In this document: one piece after another, positions 1 to 10,721 of the stretch | Layout: every line of letters starts with the position of its first letter | Numbering within the stretch: position 1 is the first letter of the stretch | Assembly (NCBI GenBank): GCA_033557465.1 | Contig: CM066032.1 | Coordinates: 450,924,270 to 450,988,269 of the forward strand | Direction: 5' to 3' | From: Ichthyophis bannanicus | Taxonomy: Eukaryota; Chordata; Amphibia; Gymnophiona; Ichthyophiidae | Length of the DNA: 64,000 nt | Position numbers and translations under genes: made by a program | The notes under the pieces: generated by a model | Told to the model about the DNA's origin: nothing | The model's input: only the letters and a program-made list of their open reading frames with translations | Databases searched by the model: none

Positions 1-42
1 TGAAGGATAAGACTGTATAGAAAAACAGGATAAATAAATAAA
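1..42 (+). repeat. L2-type LINE 3' tail fragment
   Basis: The first bases end in a run of the TAAA repeat preceded by a segment resembling the GGTATAGAA block at the end of the L2 copies near 20.6 kb and 46.0 kb. Only the last few dozen bases of the element lie inside the window. The match is short and made by eye. Confidence 0.5.
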
Positions 43-71
43 TACAATTTTCAAAAGACTTTATGTGAGTA

Positions 72-125
72 AATGTGTTTCTCTGATGACAAGCAGGATA
101 GCAGTCCTCACAGATAGGTAACATG
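72..125 (+). repeat. Diverged DIRS-like terminal repeat
   Basis: The words AAGCAGGA and CAGTCCTCACA appear in the same order and spacing as at the left end of the intact DIRS element at 57.06 kb. This suggests an old related terminus. Together with the gag-like relic at 1.9 kb it may mark a decayed DIRS copy over about 0.07-2.2 kb. The match is about 50 bases and imperfect. Confidence 0.4.
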
Positions 126-980
126 TAGGGCTGGTACCTGTGGTTCTGAATCACTGTGGCCTGCTCAGACACCAAAAGTCTGAATCTAAGATGGATTCCT
201 GGTACAAGTAATTTCTGCTGTGTTCAAGCTTCAGACCTGCAGACTTCAAGCAATTGCCTGCCAAGTTTTATGTGCACATACAGCAAGTCTATTGTTCCCA
301 GCCATGACTACATGCAAGGGGACCCACTCCTGAGGCCGTTCTCATCCAGAGACTGTTCTACTGGTCCTAACATTTGCAAGAATGTATGAACCTGCATACC
401 ATCATCTTTCTCTCACCATGGACCTTTGTTTGGAGAAGGACCATCTGACAACTGCTACCTGATTCGCTGAAAGATGTTTCACAGTATCTGAGACCAACCA
501 ATCACTGTGCTGTGATGAGGAATTCGGGACAGGAAATTATACACTGGGTGCGGAGGGATGTATGCACCTTTTCACTCTCTTTGCACACACTTTCTACTTT
601 CTGCCACATTCTTCCTTTTGCCATTGTCTGCACTTTATGTGCCTTCCTGCCTGTTTTCCCCTGCTGGAAATTCAGTCAGTGTGAAAGGCCAAGGAGTAAC
701 TTTGGGAAGGAGTAACAAGACTCCCACAGACCTAAAACTATTATCATGAGGTCCGCCAAGCAGCTGACGTTGTACAGCTCAACCAGCACTATGGGACCAC
801 GTGCCATTCCAGAAATTGTCTCGGACCCAGCCAAAGTTATCCTTCTGGCAAAGTTAAGGTACTGGTCTCATTTCTCATGGGGGTGGGCCTTGTTAGAGAG
901 ACAGTTAATTTTCTGTGCTTTTCCTAAGTTCAGACCAAACCTCTCATGTTGGTTGATACTAAGTGATTCATTATTCATTA
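126..980. other. Unassigned stretch
   Basis: No coding homology, tandem repeat or terminal inverted repeat was recognised. Short open frames on the plus strand have no recognisable motifs. If the flanking DIRS-like end and gag-like relic belong together, this would be its decayed 5' leader. Confidence 0.3.
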
Positions 981-1269
981 GGAGTGGAGGAGTGGCCTAG
1001 TGGTTGGGGCAAGGTACTTCAGGCCGGAAGGTCAGGGGTTCAAATCCCACTAGAGGACAGCAACCTTGGGCCGGAAGAACTGGCATTTCTGGTCCCACAG
1101 GTGCTCCTTGTGGTCTTGGGCAAGCCACTTAACCCTCCATAGCCCATGTTCCCTGTAAAATAGTTATCTCCAAGTTATAATGCCCTGTTCAATGTAATTT
1201 CAGTTTGTTCAATGTAAACCGCACTGATGCAGAATAGCGCGGTATATAAGAGAATTGAAATAAATAAAT
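981..1269 (+). mobile_element. CORE-SINE with tRNA-like head and L2-type tail
   Basis: The head has an A-box-like GCCTAGTGGTTGG and a B-box-like GGTTCAAATCCC, as in a tRNA-derived pol III promoter. The middle contains CTTGGGCAAGCCACTTAACC, which resembles the CORE domain of MIR-type SINEs. The 3' end (about 1210-1269) has TGTAAACCGCACTGATG, GCGCGGTATATAAG and a TAAA tail, which match the end of the L2 LINE at 10.7-13.1 kb. The element is non-coding, and dependence on L2 reverse transcriptase is inferred from the shared tail. Confidence 0.85.
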
Positions 1270-1903
1270 TATCTCTGTAATTGTGATCATAAGACTGTTT
1301 AACTTGGTGCCTCATAATTCTAATTTATTCTATATTTACTACATTTTTCTAACCAGAATAAAGTCTAATTTATATATATACATGCAGGCTTGTCTCTCTC
1401 TCTCTCATGTGGCTCATTAACAGATAGACCCATAGCACTCCAGGCAAAAAGGAAGTAGCAACATTCCCTGGACCAATCGAGTATTATATATATTTATTTG
1501 CCACTGATAATCCTTACAAACATCATCTGACACAGTCTGAGGTTTCAACATTATTTGGAAAGTTATAGAGCTTTCTAGAATGATCTACCATGCATGCTCT
1601 GGCGTTTCCATGCCTGTGTTGCTTTCACGGTCTCCTCAGTTAATCTTTTTCCACAGAGCAGAGATGTTGCTTTTTTTTGGCCTTTAACTTGTGGGCCAGG
1701 TAGAAAAATGCAGTATCTTGCATTTCTCGCAAGGTCATCACTTCATTTAGGCCCATTTTTGTCCTTAGAATACTCTAGGTAGTATATTTGTCAAGTTCCC
1801 AAGTTTTCTTGATTCTTTGCCCTATATGGCGTCTGTTGTTCTCATTTCAATGTGAAGTCTTTTGATTTTCATTGCGGTTAATTTTCATCCATTCTCCCAA
1901 AAA
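1270..1903. other. Unassigned stretch
   Basis: AT-rich sequence with a short TA run and a TCTC run near 1370-1405. No recognisable coding or repeat family was seen. The last 100 bases are T-rich and resemble the leader just before the intact DIRS gag at 57.3-57.47 kb, but the similarity is weak. Confidence 0.3.
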
Positions 1904-2210
1904 ATGAAGAGGGCCAGCAGCTTCAAAAAGTGCATCTGATGTGGCAACCTCATGTCAAACCGCAACACTCACGTTATATATGTTTGCCATGTCTGGAGCA
2001 AGGCAGGACATCCCCAGCTATGCCACCTGTCTAAAGGTGATCACTAGGGGGTCTTTGTGGCCATAAAGAGCATATAGAAAAGCTCTTTGGCTCCTCAAAG
2101 TCCATCAAGTTCATTGACCTCCAAGCATCAAAGTTGTGCCAGTTGCTGGTGATGCATCAACATCGAGGGAGCATTGCTGCACAAAAACGTAATCCAAAAG
2201 CGTCACAAAA
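1904..2210 (+). pseudogene. Decayed DIRS gag N-terminus
   Basis: Translation from the ATG at 1904 gives a segment that lines up with the first 50 residues of the intact DIRS gag at 57.47 kb. Both have a Ser-rich start, the word FKKC, then a Cys/His cluster with C..C, MS, TH, C..C and a later HP..C. A stop codon interrupts it after 11 residues and more stops follow. Only the N-terminal zinc-finger-like part remains. This is a same-window comparison by eye. Confidence 0.55.
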
Positions 2211-3733
2211 GTTAAGCACAGGAGGCATGATTTTACCCGGGCTACTCTCTGTCCTTAACCCACCAAGATCCCACTCCCTTCGTGTGGTAAGTGGTTAGCA
2301 GGGAATTTTATTGTGGCTGCATTTTTAGCACATGGAACAGTTAAAGTGTCCCCATGCTAACCGTTTGCCACATGCTAAACATGTGAGCATCTTGAGGCCC
2401 ATTTACTAAAGCCCGCTAAGATGTTGCAGCTAATGCACATTTAGTGTGAAAACTAACATGCGTCAGTAACTTTCTCAGGGTGTCACCAGCATCTGCCTGC
2501 ACACGCACTCTAAAGCGCGACACATCTAACAGCACCGATGAAGGTATTGCTACATGCACCCACGCTAATTACCACATTAATAGTTAGCACACGTGTGTAC
2601 CCTCAATGTGCTCTCCACATACACACTCTTCCCCCTTGCACGATGAGCAATCAGCGCATGTTTTAACAGCTAGTAGCTGCCCTCTCCACATGTACTGTCA
2701 CCACTGGCCATTTCCACCCACTAAAAATGCACATGACCTGCTCTTGGGACCCTATAGTACGCATGCCCCATAATTTGTACCATCCATTTGTATATTTCAA
2801 CAAGAAATAAAATATGTTTGTCAATGTTTAATAGTGTTTATACACAATTTAAAAATAAATTAGATTATATATACTGTAATATTTACTGAAATGGACAAAA
2901 TTCATTGCTGATTACTAGGTTTATTATATTGTACATTGTGATTACTATTAATGCATGATAAAAGGCACTTTGATTAGACTTGAGATTTGATTATAGTTTT
3001 GCTATAAAAGATATACATTTCCATTTGTAAAAGGTGCTATTAAGGACCTTTAATCACCATATGCTAATGTTCAATGTTGAGGATTTCTTTGTTTTTGAGT
3101 GAGAGTGTAATCATCAGCTAGTTGCCATAGTAACTGTCAAGCACACGCTGGCACAGGAAACGGCACTTTAAAATGGTCACGGTGTCAGTGGACACCTCGT
3201 TTTTAAACTGCTGGAAAGGATGTTGTGATTTTTATTTCAGGAGCTGCTGATTCTGAGAAAAAATGTTGCCTGATGTGATTTTTTTCAATATATGTGTTTT
3301 TTGAAAGCAATTTGGTCCGATGCAGCTAAAATAAGATTTTGCATAGATGAGAAACATTTAAATGCAGGTCAGCGATCCAGAGTTGCCAAGTTACCCAGTT
3401 CCAGGAGTGAGATTTTAAGCCAGGCCTGATTTTCTGACAAGCTTATCCTGATGGATTATGGGACATGCAGCACCGATTCCAATGGATAAAAACAGAGACT
3501 ACAAATACCATACTACATTGCAATGCAAATTTAAAACCAGAACTGACTAAAAATCTTACTCCATCATATGTTTTTAATGCTTATAGGCAAACCTTTGGAT
3601 CTTGTAGTGCATTATTTTACAGACTGATTCTATCGATAAAAGGGAAGATAATATAAAGAAGCTTTTTGTAACTTTTATAAAACACAATTCATCAAATGTA
3701 CATACAAAAATAGGAAAAATAAATAAATATGAC
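2211..3733. other. Unassigned stretch with a MITE-like start
   Basis: At 2395 the words CCCATTTACTAAAG resemble the start of the MITE-like sequences at 4026 and 55951, and the next 300 bases are rich in TTAGC/GCTAA words. I could not find a matching right end. From 2760 to 3733 the sequence is AT-rich and no gene or repeat was recognised. Confidence 0.3.
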
Positions 3734-4023
3734 TGAAGACTCATCAACAAACTTCACTATGCTAACGATGCCACATTACTGGCTGAAAGTGAGGATGATC
3801 TGAAACATCTGCTTATCAAGATCATGGAACATAGTCTTACAATGGGTCTGCGCCTTAACATGAGGAAGACTAATATCCTGACCACTGGCAAAATCAATCA
3901 TTTCATCCTTGATGGAGATGAAATAGAAATAGTAGACAACTTTAACCTGCTTGAATCAATAATCGATCAGTAGTCAAGAAATTTGATGATGCATTGCTCT
4001 TGGCAGAAAGGCTATGAACGACA
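3734..4023 (+). pseudogene. RTE-type LINE reverse transcriptase fragment
   Basis: This is a short piece of the palm and thumb region of an RTE/BovB-type reverse transcriptase. It matches at nucleotide level the segment at 35.35-35.64 kb, including the phrase LLAESED, the ITGK-like block and the DGxEIEIVDN block. The catalytic box, LRYADD in the other copy, reads YAND here, and a stop codon follows near 3972. It is truncated on both sides; the right side is cut by the palindromic element at 4026. Confidence 0.8.
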
Positions 4024-4025
4024 TA

Positions 4026-4320
4026 GGGGTATGTTTACTAAAGGGCGCTATTTGCACTGCTGTCACGTTATCACACGATAAGGCGCCTTATTGTGTGATA
4101 ATGGTGCTTTACCGGGTGATAAGGCGCCTTAGCGCGCGTTAACGCGCGCAGCAGCACAAACGAGCGCTGAAGGCGGAGAAAGGCTCCCGGAGGGCGGAGG
4201 AAGGCTCCCCAGGGGCAGAGAGAGAGGGTAGAGGCTCCCTGCACATTAACGCTGTGAAATCCGAGGCTGAAAACTAGCGCCAGTGAAACCCTGGCATTAG
4301 AGCTGATTTAAAGGGAAAAA
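4026..4320. mobile_element. Palindrome-rich MITE-like element
   Basis: It starts with GGGGTATGTTTACTAAA, shared with 55951. The first 120 bases contain a 34-bp palindrome at 4068-4101 with one mismatched pair centred on GGCGCC, then further GGCGCC and GCGCG palindromes. There is no coding potential. The right end is not defined, so the extent is approximate and the superfamily is unknown. Confidence 0.5.
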
Positions 4321-5195
4321 AACCCATTTCCGTCAGCAATGTACAGCAAAACCAGGGAAACCTACAAAAAGTGATAAGTGTGATACATGTGCATGGAACA
4401 AAAGGGCAAATAAACAGTGAAAATGAACAGAAGAAAATGTAAAAAAAACATAACCAAGCTGGCCAATAGTGATATCAATGGGAAACATCAAAAAACACTC
4501 CCAAGAAAGCTCCAAAAAAAAAGATATGAATTTTGGAAGGGTCTATGCTCCGTCCCCATACAAGGTGAATGATCCCAAAGTGAAATAGCGCTGATCAGGG
4601 TTTTCCTCTCCATTGGACAGGTTTCCTATGGCATGCACATGTTCCACAACAGCAGGGCGGGCATGTTGGAACGGGCAACTGGACAGATGCTGGAAAAGGG
4701 GACCCAGAGGGCTGCAGGCGGCACATGCTGTGGTGCAGCTGGGCCACAGTGCGGACTAGGGTGATGCCTAGCTGGCCCATAGGAATGCTGAACCAGTAGA
4801 GCAGCCAGACAGCAACTGCTGAGGGCCCAACATGGGCATGAGTGTGCTTCCCAAAGTGTCACAGGGGATAGTACCCAGCAGGTACCCCCAATGGCATGGA
4901 ACATTGGCAGGCGGTGCTGGGGGGAAGCATGGACAGCTATGCAGACACCCCTACCCCAGAACCTGCACCATAGGCAGTCGCCTACCCGCACACTGTATGG
5001 CCTGAGACTGCGCACCACCAGCAGAAGGGCATGTCAGCATGGTGGCAGAGGGGTACTGGTGGTGGAGGGGGCAGTGGCAGCTGCCCAGAGCAGACCATGG
5101 CCTAGCCCTGTGTAGGTGGGTGCCGTGCACTGCAACAGACAGGCTCTGTCTGACAAACAGTCATGGTATCTCCAGGGAATGCACAGTCTCTGTGG
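4321..5195. other. Unassigned GC-rich stretch
   Basis: High in TG and CA words, with several overlapping open frames on both strands that have low-complexity translations rich in Cys, His, Pro and Trp. The composition resembles the Harbinger relic at 26-31 kb. I could not identify a transposase or SANT motif here, so a Harbinger origin is only a guess. Confidence 0.3.
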
Positions 5196-5272
5196 CAACA
5201 CGGTGGTGCAGTGAACACAGCCAATGTGTTCAGGAGCAGAAGGTCACAGGTTCAGGTCCCAGCTGTGGTTCC
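5196..5272 (+). repeat. tRNA-like SINE head
   Basis: An A-box-like GGTGCAGTGAACACAG is followed about 45 bases later by a B-box-like GGTTCAGGTCCC. This spacing is typical of a tRNA-derived SINE head. No acceptor-stem pairing was found, so it is not called a tRNA gene, and no LINE-type tail was seen. Confidence 0.4.
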
Positions 5273-5411
5273 TGCCAACCCAGTCCCCATATTTTACCCA
5301 CTACTAAAACGTGCTAATACAGACAGAACCTTTATTGCAGATAACAGAAACATGCCCAATATGCCTACATTTAACCCTACAGAGCACAGACAACATGCGC
5401 ATTACCTAGAG

Positions 5412-5604
5412 CAGAGTCTCCCAAATGCAGTCCTGGAGGGCCATACACCATTCAGGTTCCATGCTGCCTCTAATAAACATGGCTGTGCTGCATGTCTATG
5501 CACCGCCCCCATGGTATGCAGATGTATCTCATGCATATTCATTAGGGACAGCATGAAAACCCGAACAGTGTTTGGCCCTCCAGGACTGGAGTTGGGAACC
5601 TCTG
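5412..5604. mobile_element. hAT-type MITE with 8-bp target duplication
   Basis: The ends are inverted copies. The left end begins CAGAGTCTCCCAA and the right end finishes TTGGGAACCTCTG, and the inverted similarity runs about 35 bases to TCCTGGAGGGCC. CAGAG ends and 8-bp target duplications are hallmarks of hAT transposons. The flanks ACCTAGAG (5404-5411) and CCCTAGAG (5605-5612) match at 7 of 8 bases. At 193 bp it is non-autonomous. Confidence 0.85.
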
Positions 5605-5612
5605 CCCTAGAG

Positions 5613-7078
5613 CAGCGGCCAACAGGGGCAGACACACCCTCACCCACAGGCTCCATTATCCAAAGCCTCCTGGAGAGGCAGGATGTTGGGCCCTGCGTGC
5701 ATCTTCCAATACTAGCACTTACATACCTTAGCAATGCCACCCTAAACCTGGGAATACTGTACATACCTATCAAAAGGTTGCTATGATTACTGGCAGATAG
5801 CAATTCCTAAGTTAAGCACAATTTGCTGATTGAGCTGCATCATAGCAACTTTTCTGATGTCTGTGGAGTGTGCTTCAGGTCTGGTGTCTGACAGTGTTTA
5901 CCACCCTGGGGAGTGACCCCAACAGTATTGCGTACCATAGCCATGCCTGCACTGTGCCCAGGACTGGTGCGGTGGCCAGGGCTGCCAAGAGCCTTTATAT
6001 TTGCACAATGCTGGCATAGGTGTGGGAGCGTGTGTTTGTCTATCCAGTGTGTGGTGTCTGCTAATACCTTCCTCAGCCCACACTGTTGCCAGTGTAAGCC
6101 TGCCAATGTGCATAATGAGGAGCAAGGTACCATGGGTATAGCCCGGACAGGGTGGCCTGGCCAGGATGCATCTGCACAGGGCACAGGGCAATGGCTCAGA
6201 CATTGTAGTGCCCGACAACCACCTGCACGGACAGGGTGGCCACGGCATGTCCTGCTGGGAGGTCACTCTCACCCTGACTGAGCAGTGACCACAGCATGGC
6301 TAGGTTCCCCCATAGTGCTATATAGTATTTTTCTTATGTGATATTTATGGGTTCCCTTTTGGGGCCCAATCACTGACTTATCTGCTTGGTGTGTATGCTG
6401 ACATCCCAGTTCTGGGTACATGCATCTCCTCCAGGAACATGCACTATGGACTAGCTAGCAGACTGTCTGCAGTTAGTATGTGTCTGGCTGGAACACCTTG
6501 CAGGGTGCAGCGGCTGGAGGCTTGCTGCTGGAGAATGCCAGATAGTGGTGGGGGGCAGCTGAGCATTTCCAGGCCTACTGTCTGCCTTGCCTTATGGTTG
6601 TGTACAGATTTGCATTGACTGCCCTGTAGGGTGTCTGTTCCCTAGCAGGACTGGGGTTGATGGTCTCCTCTACTGCCACCATTGCAGGGAGGTAGAATGT
6701 GGATCTGTTGGTGGGAGATCCTGTTTCCCACCCTGAGCCACAGAGGGTCGGTTGGGTGGTGGTACATAATCTGCCTATGGGTCCAAACACCCCCCCTTCA
6801 CCTACACCATGTGACCATGGCACCAACACAGGATATGCACTATTCTGGGTGCATCATAGCCCATAAGGGCTAGACATGACTGGGAAATACAGATGTATCC
6901 TAGGTGTGTCTGCAGGAACTACCTATCACACGCACTAGCACTGATGGGGACCTGCAGCATGGCGCATTTCAGCCATGAAAGGTGCTGTGGACCTGGTGCT
7001 GGGCGCCCCACCTCACCCTCAGGGTGAGCACAGTACCTGCACAATATGACGGTCTGTAGCTACTCTGTGCCAGTAACA
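5613..7078. other. Unassigned GC-rich stretch
   Basis: No recognised gene. At about 5775-5855 a 12-bp inverted repeat (GGTTGCTATGAT and ATCATAGCAACT) flanks about 60 bases and could be the remains of a small MITE. The remainder has TG/CA-rich composition like 26-31 kb. Several overlapping frames of 75-125 codons occur on both strands without recognisable domains. Confidence 0.3.
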
Positions 7079-7204
7079 CACACGGTCAGTACCCCCTACC
7101 AGGCTGAGGTGCTGTGGGGGTGCACACGGTCAGTTCCCCCTACCAGGCTGAGGTGCTGTGGGGGTGCACATGGTCAGTACCCCCTACCAGGCTGAGGTGC
7201 TGAC
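7079..7204 (+). repeat. 44-bp minisatellite, 2.8 copies
   Basis: A 44-bp unit containing GGTCAGTACCCCCTACCAGG is repeated almost perfectly. TGCACA, which ends each unit, falls at 7121 and 7165. Copies differ at only a few positions. The last copy breaks off at TGCTGACTTT. Confidence 0.9.
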
Positions 7205-7659
7205 TTTAACTAGTTATTTCTGTCTCCTCATTCTTGGCACCATATCCAGCACAAAACATTGCAAACATTCAAAGGATTGCCGTCTGTATGCAGTGGGAGA
7301 TAATTGGAGCTTCCATTCTTCTATTCTGTAAACAGCTATGATGTTCTGACACCCTTGGTTGAAATTGTCTAGAGGTTTTCCTTATATATATTTGATTGCA
7401 TGCATACATAGAGGGTAATTTTATAACCACGTACACCGCATAATGCTCACCTGCTGTACATGGCAGGCACCCTATAGCTGATATAAATGTCTCTGCCTAG
7501 ATTTCCCACATAGGCACGTAAATTATAGTAGTTTATAATCTATGCATGTACCAATATGCTTCACCTATGCACTGGCCAAACTCTGCCCATGTACACACCC
7601 ACTAGCAAAATATATGCTTTGATGTCAAAACGCAGACTTTTACTCCGGTCGGTATTTTA
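7205..7659. other. Unassigned stretch
   Basis: AT-rich sequence with no repeat or coding similarity recognised. It lies just beyond the visible C-terminal part of the minus-strand Penelope-like relic and may hold its decayed endonuclease domain or 3' end, but no GIY-YIG motif could be read. Confidence 0.3.
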
Positions 7660-8215
7660 TAAGAGGTCATTTATGCACATATGTGGCCAGATATACAGTA
7701 TTTGGTAATGACTTTATAAAATGCCCTACCTAATGCAGTATATACTTCAAATTGCATTTTCATTGATCCACAGAATTTGTGAATTGCTTCAATTGTGAAG
7801 AAACCTTGCATGCTTGAGAATGTCCACATTTAAAATGGGCAATAAATACATGTTCAATCACGGATCTTTGTTCTTTCTGTTTAAATTCTTCAGTTAAATA
7901 TGATGGATATAAAAGCTTCTTAAAATTGGATCCCTGGTATGTTCAAGGTGAAAAAACATTGTCCTCAAACCATATATGTATCTTGATAATATCCCAACAT
8001 TTTATGATACATTTTTAATCCTATGCACTTGGGATGAATACCTCAGAACACGAGTTACGTATAACCATTCTTGATGTTCTCTTTAATCAAACTGTTAGCA
8101 GCAGCTCTCGATCTCCATTCAAAGCACTCTTGTATGCCTTCTTCATTATATCAAAAAGATTCTTAGACTTCATTTTCAATTCTTCTTTATCTGAAAAAAG
8201 GATTCTACTGTAAAA

Positions 8216-8610
8216 GGATCTTTTACTCATGGGTGCTATGGTCTATGTGCCAATAGATTGAAAATCATAGTGCATTTGTTGCATTACCAATGCGTTAACT
8301 GTCAGGAGCATGGAAAACATTTCCCCGGCAGTTAATGCGCAGCCCTGTCTCCTAGCATGTGCTGCATTAGTGACCCTATTGAGGTGCTGTTAGGTGATCC
8401 CGCACTCATGCAGTTAGCGCGAGGTGTGAACCCAGCACTAACTGCACTGAGCTCACCACACCCTCTCTCTGCCCCTAATCCGCCCATGTGTGACCCTAAT
8501 GCTGGCTGCCCAGTTAGCATGGGATTCATCCTGTGCTGTCACGGCCCAGCGCGCCTTTAGCGCACACCGAACATGCACTGCCAGCTGGTGCCCGTTAGTA
8601 AAAGACCCCC
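8216..8610. mobile_element. MITE inserted in the Penelope-like relic
   Basis: The left end GGATCTTTTACTCATGGG and the inverted right end GGGGGTCTTTTACTAACGGG form imperfect terminal inverted repeats. The body is rich in GTTAG/CTAAC and GCGC words and has no coding content. The same CTTTTACT end type occurs in the neighbouring element at 8655, so both belong to one family. Target duplication not resolved. Confidence 0.65.
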
Positions 8611-8654
8611 AGAATCGTAGAAATTGAGAAAATGATTAGTTATTCATTTAACAA

Positions 8655-9043
8655 GGGGCCCTTTTACTGAAGGTGTGCATTTACCACAAGATTAGTGGCA
8701 AAATGAATACATGATTAATGTAACAGTTGTGCGCTGTCAGGAGCATACCCAGCAAATTCCTGGCATTGATCGCATAATTGCATACCTGAACGTGTGGCGT
8801 GATTAATGCGGGTCCACCTAACGACATCCATAGGGGCATTGGTATGTGCACTAGTGCTAACTGTTGTATGACCACTTAGTGCAATTGCCCTTATGCTAGC
8901 AGCAATGTGCTGTCAATGCCCACACTCCACCCTAGTGCACACTGGCCACTTAATGTATGTTTTAAAGGCATGTGCTTCAGCTACTAGTTACCACATGCTA
9001 AAATGCTCATTAACCAGTTAGAAGCCTTTAGTAAAAAGGTTCC
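8655..9043. mobile_element. Second MITE of the same family
   Basis: The ends GGGGCCCTTTTACTGAAGG and, inverted, GGAACCTTTTTACTAAAGG match over about 19 bases. About 389 bp long and non-coding. It lies 44 bp from the first copy with Penelope-like sequence between and beyond, so the two were probably separate insertions into the same older element. Confidence 0.7.
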
Positions 9044-9525
9044 GAAGTGTTTCAATCAGTAGATTTAGAAAAATTTGCGGTGCCAAATTCTTTATTTGAC
9101 TGTATCACTTAAATATCTAAAATATTAACTTTCTGTTTGCTCTATTGCGGTGTAAATTTAATACAGTCATTATGAGAATTTAACCAAAGAAAAAGCTCTT
9201 CAATCTTTCACTCTGCCCTGCCATTAAACAAAAGATATTATCAGTATATCAATAGCAAATGTATAGCTGTTGTTTAAAAGAAGAGCCATAAAGCCAAACG
9301 TATTGAAGTTCAGCCATGAGCAAATTTACAATGGAGGGAGCAAATGTAGCTCCCATAACTGTCCCCGAAATAAAGTCATTTTCTTTCATTGTTAATTTTG
9401 TAAGAGACGTTAAAATTTCAGTGGGTACTACAGTCTTCTTGTTTTCTCCAGAACATCAAAAAACACATCTAACGCATTCTGTCCAGGTAGTAGATAATGA
9501 TCACACATGTGAAGTAGAATTTTAG

Positions 9526-9980
9526 AAAGGACATCCAGGGTGAAACTTGCAGAAAAAACATTGGGGATGTCTATGTTTCAGCCCAATTTTAGAAGCAAAG
9601 ATGTTCCCGATGTGAATGTCTGCAGCCGGGCCACACAGACATCCCGGCTGCAGAATAATGGGGTGGGGACGTCTAGCACATGCAAGGTTGCATATGGAGA
9701 TGACCAGCAGTTTGGCAAACTGCAAATATTAGCCCCTGCTCCCCAGCAGAGCTTGTTGTCAACATGGGAAACATATGCGATAGGACCTTACCTCTTCCTC
9801 CTCCACACCCTCTGGATGTTTGGCAGGCAAAACAAGCACTTTTATGCTGTCTAATCATGCCTGGGAAGTACAGAGCATTTCTGCAATTGAGTGAGGATGT
9901 CCAGGTTCTTGGTAATGGCCCAGACATGCCTACTAATCCAATAAGCCAATCTCTTTACTAAACAAAATGCTGTATAGATA
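9526..9980. other. Unassigned stretch with a 12-bp hairpin
   Basis: A perfect inverted repeat, TCTGCAGCCGGG at 9619-9630 and its complement at 9643-9654, encloses a 12-base loop. Otherwise no gene or repeat family was recognised. Overlapping short frames on both strands have no recognisable domains. Confidence 0.35.
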
Positions 9981-10266
9981 GGGAGGAGTGGCCTAGTGGT
10001 TGGGGCAAGTTACCTTAGGCCAGAAGATCGGGGGTTCAAATCCCACTAGAGGACAGCAACCTTGGGCCAGAAGGACTGGGGTTTCTAGTCCCAAAGGTGC
10101 TCCTTGTGGTCTTGGGCAAGCCACTTAACCCTCCATTGCCCATGTTCCCTGTAAAATAGTTATCTCCAAATTATAATGCCCTGTTCAATGTAATTTCAGT
10201 TTGTTCAATGTAAACTGCCTTGATATCATGAAAGGTGGTATATAAGAACTGTTAAATAAATAAAAA
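9981..10266 (+). mobile_element. CORE-SINE with L2-type tail
   Basis: Almost the same sequence as the copy at 981-1269: tRNA-like head with GCCTAGTGGTTGG and GGTTCAAATCCC, CORE-like CTTGGGCAAGCCACTTAACC, and an L2-type end with TGTAAACTGCCTTGAT, GGTATATAAG and TAAA repeats. The high similarity of the two copies suggests one subfamily that was active fairly recently. Confidence 0.88.
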
Positions 10267-10504
10267 TGCAATACCAACTAGGGTTTCACTCATTTCTAAC
10301 TAACTATTAGCCTTAATTACACAAAAGGCAAGGAGATCTCAGTATAGCTATATGCCCTACATCTGGCAAAAATTTCACCAGACATGCCTACACCATGCCC
10401 CCTTCAGACTGCTATGTCCTCACTCTGGGAATGTCCACAGAGCCATGTTCTAAAATGGCTCCAGGGACTTCTCTGTGTTTGGGGTATCTCTATACCCATT
10501 TTAA

Positions 10505-10710
10505 GAGTGGAGGAGTAGCCTAGTGGTTCGAGCATTGCTTGGTACCTGAGACCAGGGTTTGATTCCCACTAGCACTATTTGTGGCCTTGGGCAAGTTACT
10601 TAACCCTCCATTGCCTTGGAAGAAAGGCCTGGCAATCTACTTCTGGTCATGCTGCCATGAAAACCCAGGGTTGCTGGGTCACCAGGAGTCAGCATTGACT
10701 CGACAGCACA
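10505..10710 (+). mobile_element. CORE-SINE with RTE-type tail
   Basis: The head (GCCTAGTGGTTCGAGCA and GGTTTGATTCCC) and CORE segment (CTTGGGCAAGTTACTTAACC) resemble the L2-tailed SINEs. The 3' half is different: it contains CTGGCAATCTACTTCTGGTC and ends AGTCAGCATTGACTCGACAG. That ending resembles the RTE/BovB 3' end (AGTCGACACCGACTCGATGG at about 36110). An L2 copy starts directly after it. Confidence 0.8.
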
Positions 10711-10721
10711 TTGCATGCATA

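Larger units (their letters stand above)
7660..9525 (-). pseudogene. Penelope-like element relic
   Basis: Read on minus, 9525-9050 contains the Penelope-type reverse transcriptase core. It has the box GTVMGATFAPS followed by NLLMAE, then a YTDNIF box in place of the usual YIDDIF, then a segment resembling the FLD-containing motif. Further on, 8200-7900 reads YSSQVHRIKN and a segment like the usual post-RT region. At 7840-7790 the phrase HFKCGHSQACK matches the CxxC linker before the GIY-YIG endonuclease. Stops and shifts are frequent and two MITEs are inserted at 8216-8610 and 8655-9043. The endonuclease itself is not readable. Confidence 0.75.

Noticed and set aside
981..1060. Functional tRNA gene
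   Set aside because: A- and B-box-like motifs are present but the cloverleaf stems do not pair and the sequence continues into CORE and LINE-type parts, so it is a SINE.
4626..7000. Many overlapping open frames of 70-200 codons on both strands
   Set aside because: Translations are low-complexity, overlap in several frames, and show no domain. The composition has few stop codons, so such frames arise by chance.
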